The notes under the pieces: generated by a model
What the model was told of the DNA's origin: nothing
Database searches by the model: none
Seen by the model: only the letters and a program-made list of their open reading frames with translations
Shown here: positions 43,238 through 51,837 of the stretch, piece by piece
Numbering within the stretch: position 1 is the first letter of the stretch
Layout: each line of letters starts with the position of its first letter
Position numbers and translations under genes: made by a program
Source of the DNA: Sediminibacterium sp. Gen4
Lineage (GTDB): Bacteria > Bacteroidota > Bacteroidia > Chitinophagales > Chitinophagaceae
NCBI GenBank assembly: GCA_013391385.1
Contig: JACBFI010000002.1
Location: 153,484 to 217,483 of the forward strand
Length of the DNA: 64,000 nt
Direction of reading: 5' to 3'

Positions 43238-44560
43238 TTACTCCCAAATCTCACCTTTCCCCTCCAGCCACTCTTTCACCGCTTCAGTGGTCACAGATTT
43301 TGGACGTTCAATCGGCAAACCGAGTGCTCTGTCCCAACATAAGCTGGCGAGTACACCCAACGCTCTGCTGACAGCAAAGAGAACAGTGTAGAATTCGTAT
43401 TCTACCAGCCCATAATGTACCAACAACGCACCACTATGTGCGTCTACATTCGGCCATGGATTTTTCACTTTACCTAATGATTCAAGAATGGGAGGAACGG
43501 TTTCATATACTTTCCAAACTGTATTCACCAGTTTATCATCCGGCATGTGTTTTTTACCAAATTCCATTTGTGCAGTGAAGCGAGGATCGGTTTTACGCAA
43601 TACTGCGTGACCATAACCCGGCACTACTTTACCACCTGCCAATGTTTTCTGTACGTAATCAGCGATCTGTTCTTTGGTAGGATCATCTGTTCCCAGTTGT
43701 TCCTGCATTTCAAAAATCCATTTGATCACTTCCTGATTGGCCAATCCGTGTAAGGGACCTGCCAAACCATTCATACCTGCTGCATAACTCAAATAGGGAT
43801 CACTCAGCGCTGATCCTACGAGGTGTGTAGTATGCGCAGATACATTACCACCCTCATGATCGGCATGAATGGTCATGTATAAACGCATCAGTTCTTTGAA
43901 GCTTTCATTTTCATAACCCATCATGTGCGCCAGGTTACCTGCCCAATCCAACAGACCATTGGGTTGAATATGTTCGTTATTCTTGTATTTACGACGATAG
44001 ATATAGGCCGCGATACGTGGCAAACGGGCAATCAGATCCATGGCATCATCGTAAACCGGATTCCAATATTCTTTTTTATTGATACCCTTTGCGTATTCTT
44101 TTGCAAAATTACTTTCAGTCTGCAATGCCATCACACCCGTAACAAACATGGTCATAGGATGGGTATTGATAGGCAATGCATCAATCGTATGAAACACATG
44201 ATTCGGCACATGGCTTCTTCTCTGCCATACACTGGTAATGTGATTGGCATCTTCTTCTGTTGGCAATTCACCCACCAACATCAGATAAAATAAACCTTCC
44301 GGCAAGGGTTCTCCACCACCGGGTACTTTGGGAAGTTTCTCCTGTAATTCAGGAATAGAATAGCCTCTGAATCGGATACCTTCCTGAGCATCCAGTAAAC
44401 TTGTTTCCGTTACTAAACCGGTAATACCTCTCATTCCCTGATAAGCTTGTGCAAGAGTTACTTCACCGATCTTTTTATTTCCGTGTGTTTTGAGGATGTC
44501 TTTTATCTCAGCATTCGCAGCATCTGCTTTTGCCTTGAAACGATCTTTAATAATTCCCAT
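43238..44560 (-). CDS. gltA: Citrate synthase, mitochondrial/eukaryote-like type
   Basis: Condenses oxaloacetate and acetyl-CoA in the TCA cycle. The 440-residue protein resembles mitochondrial citrate synthases more than the common bacterial type: it has GMRGITGLVTETSLLDAQEG, IRFRGYSIPE, SNFAKEYAKGINKKEYWNP, IHADHEGGNVSAHTTHLVG (first catalytic His), NGLAGPLHGLANQEV (second His), VVPGYGHAVLRKTDPRF (third His) and NVDAHSGALLVHYGL (catalytic Asp). No mitochondrial targeting sequence precedes it. Such genes are known in Bacteroidota. Confidence 0.96.
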   Translation of the reverse strand: MGIIKDRFKAKADAANAEIKDILKTHGNKKIGEVTLAQAYQGMRGITGLVTETSLLDAQEGIRFRGYSIPELQEKLPKVPGGGEPLPEGLFYLMLVGELPTEEDANHITSVWQRRSHVPNHVFHTIDALPINTHPMTMFVTGVMALQTESNFAKEYAKGINKKEYWNPVYDDAMDLIARLPRIAAYIYRRKYKNNEHIQPNGLLDWAGNLAHMMGYENESFKELMRLYMTIHADHEGGNVSAHTTHLVGSALSDPYLSYAAGMNGLAGPLHGLANQEVIKWIFEMQEQLGTDDPTKEQIADYVQKTLAGGKVVPGYGHAVLRKTDPRFTAQMEFGKKHMPDDKLVNTVWKVYETVPPILESLGKVKNPWPNVDAHSGALLVHYGLVEYEFYTVLFAVSRALGVLASLCWDRALGLPIERPKSVTTEAVKEWLEGKGEIWE

Positions 44561-44700
44561 TTCGTAAAATTTTAGCTATGGCAAACGTTAAAAAAATGAT
44601 TAAATGTCTTGTTAGATTGCGTCTGGGAGCGCTAAAGGTAAAACAAGTTGCCATGCTCAACAAAACTTATGCCATGAAGGTTGTGTAAACTCCGTTAAAA

Positions 44701-45792
44701 TCACTTTGGCGCCTTGCGGTATAGAAATATCACTACAAAAATAAATATCAAATTGGGAATCCATGCCGCCAATAAGGGCGGAAGATCACCTTTGGTGGAG
44801 AAAATGGTAGAGAATCTGTCTGTCAGGATGAATAAAGCTGCCGTTACAAAACCCACCGCAAGGTGCACCCCACTTCCACCCCTCACTTTTCTTCCCGCAA
44901 CAATGGCACCGATAAGGGTTAGTAGTAAAACCGTAATACAGGTGGCATCTCTTCTATAACGTTCCACTTTTAATCCATTCAGCCCCTCAGATCCACGCAA
45001 TTCTTCCAGTTCAATGAATCGATCGAGTTCGGGTGTGGTTAATTTATCTTTTGTGTATTTATCCCTGCTCAGATCCAATGGTTTGAAATTGAAATCCATG
45101 ACTTTATCTTGAATCATCGTAATATCCTCTTTCAAATCATACACTTTTCGAAACAAAACACCTTCCAATTTCCATTTTCGGGTTGCGGTATCCCAAATGA
45201 TTTGATCGGCCCTAGTATTTTCCGTTACCTTATTATTCTTCATCCGAAAAGAAAAAAATGGACCGCCCCTTTTTGTTAGTGTATCATAAGCATAAATACC
45301 GGCATAGGTAAAAGAATCAATACGTAAATAGATATGACTACTGGTACTGACCAATGCATTGTAGGTATTATTCTTATCGATATAATTGGCTTCAAAACTT
45401 CCTCTGATTTGATTGGCTTTTGGCACTACATACTGATTCGCAAACCAAAGAACACCGGCCAGTAAAATACCTCCCATCCAATAAGGTCTTAGCCATCTGC
45501 TGTAACTGGTACCGCTTGCCAGAATGGCAATGATCTCACTTCTGTTGGCCATTTTAGAAGTAAAAAAGATCACAGCAATAAACACAAATAGTGGTAACAA
45601 CAGAGCTACGATATGCGGAATGAATCCATAATAATATTCGGTGATGATCTGTTGTACACTTAAACCCGAGCGGACGAAATCATCCGTCTTTTCACTCACA
45701 TCTACAACGATGGCAATCACCGCAAAAAGAAAGATGGAAAAAAAGAAAGTGGTCAGAAATTTCCGCAATATGTACCAGTCGAGTTTCTTCAT
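44701..45792 (-). CDS. LptF/LptG-family permease
   Basis: Inner-membrane part of the lipopolysaccharide transport bridge. From the ATG at 45792 (363 residues) it starts MKKLDWYILRKFLTTFFFSI, has further helices (GFIPHIVALLLPLFVFIAVIFF; WMGGILLAGVLWFANQYVV), a periplasmic domain in the middle, and two to three helices at the end (VLLLTLIGAIVAGRKVRGGSG). The MANRSEIIAILASG segment, the coupling-helix region, is typical. It follows tgt on the same strand by 74 bases, a common Bacteroidota pairing. An extension to 45831 adds residues before the usual start. Confidence 0.92.
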   Translation of the reverse strand: MKKLDWYILRKFLTTFFFSIFLFAVIAIVVDVSEKTDDFVRSGLSVQQIITEYYYGFIPHIVALLLPLFVFIAVIFFTSKMANRSEIIAILASGTSYSRWLRPYWMGGILLAGVLWFANQYVVPKANQIRGSFEANYIDKNNTYNALVSTSSHIYLRIDSFTYAGIYAYDTLTKRGGPFFSFRMKNNKVTENTRADQIIWDTATRKWKLEGVLFRKVYDLKEDITMIQDKVMDFNFKPLDLSRDKYTKDKLTTPELDRFIELEELRGSEGLNGLKVERYRRDATCITVLLLTLIGAIVAGRKVRGGSGVHLAVGFVTAALFILTDRFSTIFSTKGDLPPLLAAWIPNLIFIFVVIFLYRKAPK

Positions 45793-45866
45793 ATCAATAA
45801 ACCAAAGATAACGACTCGTTAGAAGCTGCAAGCATTACATGGATGTACAGGCATATTTCTGTCTGA

Positions 45867-47006
45867 TTAGAGTCTTTTTTTAACTTTTTCCAGCATTTCT
45901 CTTTTCCATGAACTGAAATCGCCTGCCAGAATATGTTGTCTGGCTTCTCCTACCAACCAGAGGTAAAAAGACAAGTTCTGAATACTCGCCAATTGCATTC
46001 CCAGAATTTCTTCTGCCACAAATAAATGTCGCAGATAGGCCTTGCTATAAAACTGACTCATTTCATTCGGCAGTCCGGGATCAATGGGTGAAAAATCACT
46101 GGCCCATTTTTTATTTCGGATATTGATCACTCCTTCCGTGGTGAAGATCATCCCATTTCTACCATTACGCGTCGGCATCACACAATCAAACATATCAATA
46201 CCTCTATCTATTCCTTCCAGAATATTCCATGGCGTTCCTACACCCATTAAATAACGAGGTTTATCAATAGGTAAATACTCGGTACACAACTCGGTAAACT
46301 CATACATCATTTCTTCAGGCTCACCCACACTGAGTCCACCTATGGCATTACCCACTGCATTTTTGGAAGCAACGTATTCGCAAGAAGCTTTTCGCAGATC
46401 TTTGTAAGTACTACCCTGTACAATAGGAAATAAATTCTGCGTGTATCCATATTTATCGGGTGTTTCAGCTAATCTGGCAAAACATCGATCTAACCAACGA
46501 TGGGTGAGTTCCATACTTTTTAGTGCATAACCATACTCACTGGGATAAGGCGGACATTCATCAAAAGCCATAATGATATCAGCACCGATGCTGCGTTGGA
46601 TATCCATCACGGATTCAGGTGTGAACAAATGTCTGCTCCCATCAATGTGGGATTGAAACATCACACCTTCTTCTTTGATTTTACGATTCGCAGCCAAAGA
46701 GAACACCTGATAACCGCCACTATCGGTGAGGATGGGACGATCCCATCCATTGAAACGGTGCAATCCACCCGCTGTTTCCAATACTGCGGTACCCGGACGC
46801 AAGTATAAATGATAGGTATTCCCCAGAATAATCTGTGCAGACACATCTTGTTTCAGCTGTTGTTGTGTAACAGCTTTTACGGTACCCACGGTGCCTACCG
46901 GCATAAAAATGGGCGTCATGATCTCCCCATGATCAGTGGTGATTTTACCTGCTCTAGCCCTACTATTCTCTGCTGTTCCCTGAAGATCAAATGTCAATAC
47001 CGCCAT
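45867..47006 (-). CDS. tgt: tRNA-guanine transglycosylase, lacking the zinc site
   Basis: Swaps the wobble guanine of GUN-anticodon tRNAs for a queuine precursor. The 379-residue protein has TDSGGYQVFSLA (catalytic Asp), IGADIIMAFDECPPYP, IGGLSVGEPEEMMYEF and YLMGVGTPWNILEGIDRGID (nucleophilic Asp in the DMFDCVMPTRNGRNG segment). Where most bacterial enzymes have a CxCxxC zinc motif and a distal His in a (T)IHN motif, this one reads DPGLPNEMSQFYSKAYLRHL and ASIQNLSFY: all three Cys and the His are gone. The fold still looks complete. Confidence 0.95.
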   Translation of the reverse strand: MAVLTFDLQGTAENSRARAGKITTDHGEIMTPIFMPVGTVGTVKAVTQQQLKQDVSAQIILGNTYHLYLRPGTAVLETAGGLHRFNGWDRPILTDSGGYQVFSLAANRKIKEEGVMFQSHIDGSRHLFTPESVMDIQRSIGADIIMAFDECPPYPSEYGYALKSMELTHRWLDRCFARLAETPDKYGYTQNLFPIVQGSTYKDLRKASCEYVASKNAVGNAIGGLSVGEPEEMMYEFTELCTEYLPIDKPRYLMGVGTPWNILEGIDRGIDMFDCVMPTRNGRNGMIFTTEGVINIRNKKWASDFSPIDPGLPNEMSQFYSKAYLRHLFVAEEILGMQLASIQNLSFYLWLVGEARQHILAGDFSSWKREMLEKVKKRL

Positions 47007-47025
47007 TTGGCAAAAATAGGTAACT

Positions 47026-47137
47026 ATGTCTGATCTCTGATTTCAGATGTCTGATTTAGGATATAGGGCATGGGGAACACTTATTCACTTTGTGTTTTAT
47101 TTGAGATATCTGAAATCAGACATCCGACATCAGACAT
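47026..47137. repeat. Inverted heptad-period element C
   Basis: Left arm from 47026 has six 7-base units that all start with AT (ATGTCTG, ATCTCTG, ATTTCAG, ATGTCTG, ATTTAGG, ATATAGG). Right arm from 47103 has five units that all end in AT (GAGATAT, CTGAAAT, CAGACAT, CCGACAT, CAGACAT). Perfect inverted pairs are 47023-47034/47129-47140 and 47036-47048/47108-47120. It fills the space between divergent tgt and the GT2 gene. Confidence 0.9.
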
Positions 47138-47207
47138 AGTCCGACTTTGTTTTCCACATCTTCACAAGCCACTCAAACATAGACTGTTGAAGCACTATTT
47201 TTGCGGG

Positions 47208-48332
47208 ATGACGATACCAACTCTGCTCTGGGACATTTGTTTCTATGCATTCTGTGGCATAATTGCCATTCAGTTGTTTTATTATCTCTATTTTTTTCAG
47301 CGACTTGCTTTTTTCAAAGTACCCGATAGAACTGCCAATATGGAGCATCCGGTATCGGTGGTGATCTGTGCCAGAGATGAAGCACATAATCTGGTGAAAA
47401 CGTTACCGGGTGTTTTGGTACAGCAATACAGAACCACACATGAAGTGGTGTTGGTGAATGATAATTCTACAGATGATACCAAATATCTTGTGGATGAATT
47501 CAAAAAGATGTTTAAAAATATCAACTACATTGAACTCACACAGGAAGCCAAGATGATCAGTGGTAAGAAATTTCCATTGTCGATGGGTATCAAAAGTGCG
47601 AAACACGAAATTCTTTTATTGACCGATGCAGATTGTGTTCCGGCTTCTGAATATTGGATCCAACGGATGCAGGAATGTTATAATGAAGGAACCGAAATTG
47701 TTTTAGGATATGGGGCTTATCATAAGAAGCCGGGGCTTCTAAACAAACTGATTCGCTTTGAAACTTTTCATACTGCTATACAATACCTCTCTTATGCACT
47801 AGCAGGGATCCCTTACATGGGTGTTGGTAGAAACCTTAGCTACAAAAAAGATGTGTTTCTAAGAAACAAAGGATTCTCTTCCATTAATCAGATACCAAGT
47901 GGAGACGATGATTTGTTTATTAATCAAGTCGCAAGAAAAGACAATACCACTATTTGTATTGATCAGGAAGCGCATACACTTAGTGAACCCAAAACTCGTT
48001 GGAGTGATTGGATGACACAGAAATACCGTCATTATACCACCAGCAATTATTATAAATCCAATCACAAAGTTTTGTTGGGATTGTATTCATTTTCTTTATT
48101 CTGGCTGTACCCTTTATTGGCAGTATCCATCATTTTTTACAATTGGTGGATGGCATTGGCGGTATTTGGTGTTCGTTTTTTGATACAGGCTGTTGTTTTG
48201 TATAAGTCCATGAAAAAACTGAACGAAAAAGACCTATGGCCTTGGTTTTTATTTTTTGATATTTGGATGTTCTTTTATTTCATCTTTACCGTTCCCGCTA
48301 TATGGAAAGCACCCCGCAAAAACTGGGATTGA
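47208..48332 (+). CDS. Family 2 glycosyltransferase with membrane helices
   Basis: From the ATG at 47208 (374 residues): an N-terminal membrane helix (LWDICFYAFCGIIAIQLFYY), a GT2 catalytic domain (PVSVVICARDEAHNLVKTLP; VLVNDNSTDDTKYLVDEFK; LLTDADCVPASEYW with the DxD-type Asp pair; SGDDDLFINQVA; and WMTQKYRHYTT, the (Q/R)xxRW-like position) and two or three helices at the end. Such processive-type enzymes build surface polysaccharides. Earlier in-frame codons would translate the repeat element C, so I reject them. Its 3' end overlaps rsmG by 31 bases. Confidence 0.92.
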   Translation: MTIPTLLWDICFYAFCGIIAIQLFYYLYFFQRLAFFKVPDRTANMEHPVSVVICARDEAHNLVKTLPGVLVQQYRTTHEVVLVNDNSTDDTKYLVDEFKKMFKNINYIELTQEAKMISGKKFPLSMGIKSAKHEILLLTDADCVPASEYWIQRMQECYNEGTEIVLGYGAYHKKPGLLNKLIRFETFHTAIQYLSYALAGIPYMGVGRNLSYKKDVFLRNKGFSSINQIPSGDDDLFINQVARKDNTTICIDQEAHTLSEPKTRWSDWMTQKYRHYTTSNYYKSNHKVLLGLYSFSLFWLYPLLAVSIIFYNWWMALAVFGVRFLIQAVVLYKSMKKLNEKDLWPWFLFFDIWMFFYFIFTVPAIWKAPRKNWD

Positions 48333-48946
48333 TCCTGAAATACTTCGATGATTTCACCCCGCATCAAATCAAACAGTTTGAAGCACTGGAAGAATTGTAT
48401 AAAGAATGGAATGCCAAGATCAACGTGATCTCACGCAAAGACATCGACAGTATCTATTTGCATCATGTATTACACTCATTGAGTATTGCTGCCATTGCTG
48501 ATTTTCAGCCGGGTACTGAAGTAATCGATATTGGCTGTGGTGGCGGATTTCCCGGTGTGCCATTAGCTATCTTTTTTCCTGAAGTCAAGTTTCATTTGGT
48601 AGATAGTATTGCTAAAAAATTGAAAGTAGTAGAAGCCGTTGCTGAAGGTGCAGGCATCAAAAATATTACTACACAACATACACGTGCAGAAGACATCAAA
48701 AACAGAAAATTTGATTTCGCTGTTTCGCGTGCGGTGGCTCCTTTGAAAGAGCTCTGGCAGTGGGCCGGACCTTTACTGAAGAAAGGACACAAGCAGGAGA
48801 TGGCTAACGGATTAATTTGTTTAAAAGGTGGTGATCTGGCGCAGGAAATATTTGAAAGCGGATTGAGACCTAAAATGATGCCGGTAGATAAGATCTTTCC
48901 CGAATCATATTTTGATGAGAAGTATATTTTGCATGTAACCAAATAA
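48302..48946 (+). CDS. rsmG: 16S rRNA (guanine527-N7)-methyltransferase RsmG
   Basis: Methylates G527 of 16S rRNA. The ATG at 48302 gives 214 residues starting MESTPQKLGLILKYFDDFTP; the longer frame would begin deep inside the GT2 gene. Motifs: EWNAKINVISRKDIDSIYLHH, EVIDIGCGGGFPGVPLAIFF (SAM site), HLVDSIAKKLKVVE, TRAEDI and FAVSRAVAPL. Loss of this enzyme gives low-level streptomycin resistance in other bacteria. Translation is probably coupled to the GT2 gene. Confidence 0.96.
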   Translation: MESTPQKLGLILKYFDDFTPHQIKQFEALEELYKEWNAKINVISRKDIDSIYLHHVLHSLSIAAIADFQPGTEVIDIGCGGGFPGVPLAIFFPEVKFHLVDSIAKKLKVVEAVAEGAGIKNITTQHTRAEDIKNRKFDFAVSRAVAPLKELWQWAGPLLKKGHKQEMANGLICLKGGDLAQEIFESGLRPKMMPVDKIFPESYFDEKYILHVTK

Positions 48947-48950
48947 ATCC

Positions 48951-49037
48951 CTCTGCTCAACTCTGTGCCTTACTCTGTGTATCTCTGTGGTTAACCGCAG
49001 AGGTAAAAGAGTTTGGCACAGAGTTGCTCGGAGCGAT
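48951..49037. repeat. Inverted element D with CTCTGTG repeats
   Basis: CTCTGTG occurs at 48961, 48973 and 48983. Inverted pairs: 48959-48969 with 49015-49025 (11 bases), and a central near-palindrome 48983-49002 (CTCTGTGGTT/AACCGCAGAG, one mismatch). It lies between the convergent rsmG and antiporter genes. The spacing is 10-12 bases, not 7. Confidence 0.8.
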
Positions 49038-49040
49038 TTT

Positions 49041-51266
49041 TTAAGGATGATACAATTGTTGGATCTTCTTTCTGTTTCCTACGATCCATACAATATCATC
49101 CCACTCCAATTGTGTGAAAGAAGATGGATTGAGGATACGTTCTCCTTTTCTTTCAATACCTACTACCAATCCATTTGTTTTCTCACGGATGCCGGATTCA
49201 CGAATGGTCAATCCTTTCAAACGGGTATGTTCATCTACTACGATCTTTTCCAATTCCACCAACTCTTTTTCACTATCCGCATCTTCCACATAAGGCACCA
49301 TGATTTTTCCGAACTCCAGCATTTGCTGATCGGTTCCAATGACGCCAATATTATCAAAGGGGAATATTTTTTCTGTTCGGGCAGGCGCGAACATCACATG
49401 ATTACCTCTTTCGATGAAAGCGATATTAATACCATACGTCTCTCGCCATTGTAATTCTTCCAATGTTTTTCCAATAAAACCGGCATGTGGACTGATTTTA
49501 TAATGGGTCAAGTGCGCATCCCAAGGCGAAAGATGACTTTGTGTTTTGTTTTGTTCTAGCAACTCACGCTCATGCAGGTTTTGCAAGAAGCGATCTTCCA
49601 GTCGCTGATAAAATTTTTGTAAACGCTGACGAAAAACCACACCAATCACAATCATGGCTACCAGCGTTCCTCCTACCGTTATCCAAAAACTAAATAACTG
49701 GCGAAGCATAAAGCCCACCAGTAAAACTGCAATCGCATTTCGGGCAATCTCTAGCATCACAAGCGGACCATGGCTATATTTTCTGTCGAGCCATAATGCA
49801 GCATAGGCACTTTTGCTCATTTTCTTTACCGTTAATGCCCAGATAAATGGCGCCATCACAATCAGTCCGATCAATGCTGCAATGATTTTAGCAGTTAATG
49901 GATCTGCTATTGACTTTTGTAAGAAAGGCTCTAAGAAATATGCTACCAATAAACTCAATGCAATCATAATAACGCCATTGAGAATAATGATCTGGATATA
50001 AAAATTCAATAATCGTTTCCAATTGCTTTCACTTTCGATGATCTGAGAACTACTACTATATTTTTCAAGTCCACGGATCCATTTCTCCGGGAGTACTTTT
50101 AGTAAGAACTGATACAATGGTTCTGCCAGCTTGATCATATAAGGGGTAGTAAAAGTGGTAATTACCGAAACCCCTACTGCAATGGGATATAAATAAGAAC
50201 TGGTAACATTTAAAGACACTCCTAAAGTGGCTATGATAAAAGAAAACTCCCCGATCTGCGACATACTTGTTCCAGCTTGCACTGCTTGCTTCAAGGGTCT
50301 ACCTGCTAATAATGCGCCACTGGCCACAAAAATGGTTTTTCCCAATATCACAGAAAGGGTAAGTATCAAAACAGGAACCGCATAGTCAACCAATATCTGC
50401 GGATCGATCAACATCCCTACAGATACAAAGAAGATTGCACCAAAAAGATCTTTTACAGAAGTAATGAGGTGTTCAATTTTATGTGCCTGTGTTGTTTCTG
50501 CCAGAATAGAACCCATGATAAAAGCACCCAGTGCAGCAGAGAAACCTACTTGATCAGCCAAAACCACCATCCCCAAACACAAGGCAAGGGATAATACCAA
50601 TAAGGTTTCACTATTTAAAAAGCGACTTACTTTCTTGAAAAAAGTGGGTAGTAAAAAGATTCCCATCAGAAACCATAGACATAAGAAGAAAAGAAGTTTA
50701 CCGATAGATAGGAACATTTGTGTGCCTTCAAATTGTTGACTGACTGCTACGGTTGATAATAAAACCATCAAGAGAATCGCTACCAAATCTTCGATAACAA
50801 GTACTCCAATAACCAGACTGCTAAATTGTTTTGTTTTCAGACCCAATTCATCAAATGCACGAAAGATGATCGTAGTAGAAGATATGGCTATGATACCACC
50901 TAAAAACATACTATCCATGTTCGACCAGCCCAATACCTGACCCATACCATAACCCAACATCATCATGAATGATAATTCTGTAATACCGGTAATGGCAGCA
51001 GAACCTCCTACTTTCACCAGCTTCTTAAAACTAAATTCAAGACCTAATGCAAACAACAAAAACACAACCCCAATCTCCGCCCATATTTTTATACCTTCCA
51101 CATCACCAATAGTGGGAAATAATTTGAAATTGGGGCCAACAAGTAACCCCGCAATAATATATCCCAGTACTACAGGCTGTTTGAGTTTCTTGAAGAAAAT
51201 GGTAATAATTCCAGCCGCACCTAATATCAGTGCCAGGTCTTTGATCAATAAAGGTAAATGCGCCAT
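49041..51266 (-). CDS. CPA2-type cation:proton antiporter with TrkA-C domain
   Basis: A 741-residue protein. Residues 1-390 form the Na+/H+ exchanger domain with about 12 helices (IIAGLLVGPNFKL; LFALGLEFSFKKL; GFSAALGAFIMGSILAET). Then a further membrane region (FYIQIIILNGVIMIALSLLVAY, and ALIGLIVMAPFIWALTV), and at the end a TrkA-C-like regulatory domain (HAGFIGKTLEELQWRETYGI; ERILNPSSFTQLEWDDIVWI). KefB/GerN-like transporters of this type move K+ or Na+ against protons. Confidence 0.93.
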   Translation of the reverse strand: MAHLPLLIKDLALILGAAGIITIFFKKLKQPVVLGYIIAGLLVGPNFKLFPTIGDVEGIKIWAEIGVVFLLFALGLEFSFKKLVKVGGSAAITGITELSFMMMLGYGMGQVLGWSNMDSMFLGGIIAISSTTIIFRAFDELGLKTKQFSSLVIGVLVIEDLVAILLMVLLSTVAVSQQFEGTQMFLSIGKLLFFLCLWFLMGIFLLPTFFKKVSRFLNSETLLVLSLALCLGMVVLADQVGFSAALGAFIMGSILAETTQAHKIEHLITSVKDLFGAIFFVSVGMLIDPQILVDYAVPVLILTLSVILGKTIFVASGALLAGRPLKQAVQAGTSMSQIGEFSFIIATLGVSLNVTSSYLYPIAVGVSVITTFTTPYMIKLAEPLYQFLLKVLPEKWIRGLEKYSSSSQIIESESNWKRLLNFYIQIIILNGVIMIALSLLVAYFLEPFLQKSIADPLTAKIIAALIGLIVMAPFIWALTVKKMSKSAYAALWLDRKYSHGPLVMLEIARNAIAVLLVGFMLRQLFSFWITVGGTLVAMIVIGVVFRQRLQKFYQRLEDRFLQNLHERELLEQNKTQSHLSPWDAHLTHYKISPHAGFIGKTLEELQWRETYGINIAFIERGNHVMFAPARTEKIFPFDNIGVIGTDQQMLEFGKIMVPYVEDADSEKELVELEKIVVDEHTRLKGLTIRESGIREKTNGLVVGIERKGERILNPSSFTQLEWDDIVWIVGNRKKIQQLYHP

Positions 51267-51336
51267 AATCCATTCTTTTTGTTTACAATTTTGCTGCTAT
51301 CGAACGGCGATAATATACAAAAAAAATGGCAACCCT

Positions 51337-51801
51337 TTATGAATTGAGTAAACATTCTAAAACATGGTGTACAGCCGGACAAAAAGTAGAGTTCTTCAAT
51401 GTAATGGCAGGGCGTTTGATCAGTACATCTTCATCGGTATAAGGAAATCTTTTGCAGTCAGAAGGTCTGTCTTCATAGATGCTGCAATAGTTATCAGCAC
51501 CTAAGAACGGACAAGGTTTTGTTTTGGCGACATAATCACCATCCGTATCAAGATCTAAATAAGTATCAATGAATGCACTTTCCTTTAATCGAAGTGATTT
51601 ACTGATGCGTTTGATATCGGGTGTTTTGAAACGCGGAGAATAATTTTTACAGCAATTGCCACAGGTGAGACAATCAATTTTTTGAAAGGCTTCTTCGTGT
51701 AAGTCTGGGAGTACTTTCAATACTTTATTCTTATCTGCACGTTGCAGAAATTGTTTGTATTGTTTCTGATGATCAGCGCTTAATTTCTCCCACGGCTCCA
51801 T
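51337..51801 (-). CDS. YkgJ-family cysteine cluster protein
   Basis: A 154-residue cytoplasmic protein with the Cys pattern of the YkgJ/UPF0153 family: DCLTCGNCCKNYSPRF in the first half and TKPCPFLGADNYCSIYEDRP followed by SDCKRFPYT in the second, likely binding a metal or Fe-S centre. The start region (WEKLSADHQKQYKQFLQRADK) is helical. Function unknown. It lies 36 bases downstream of the DUF3667 gene on the same strand. Confidence 0.9.
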   Translation of the reverse strand: MEPWEKLSADHQKQYKQFLQRADKNKVLKVLPDLHEEAFQKIDCLTCGNCCKNYSPRFKTPDIKRISKSLRLKESAFIDTYLDLDTDGDYVAKTKPCPFLGADNYCSIYEDRPSDCKRFPYTDEDVLIKRPAITLKNSTFCPAVHHVLECLLNS

Positions 51802-51837
51802 GTGATAATTTGATCAAAGTTAAATAGTTCCTTGGGT

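Noticed and set aside
47070-47207. Longer N-terminus of the GT2 gene
   Set aside because: It would translate the heptad element C, and the family start and membrane helix fit the ATG at 47208.
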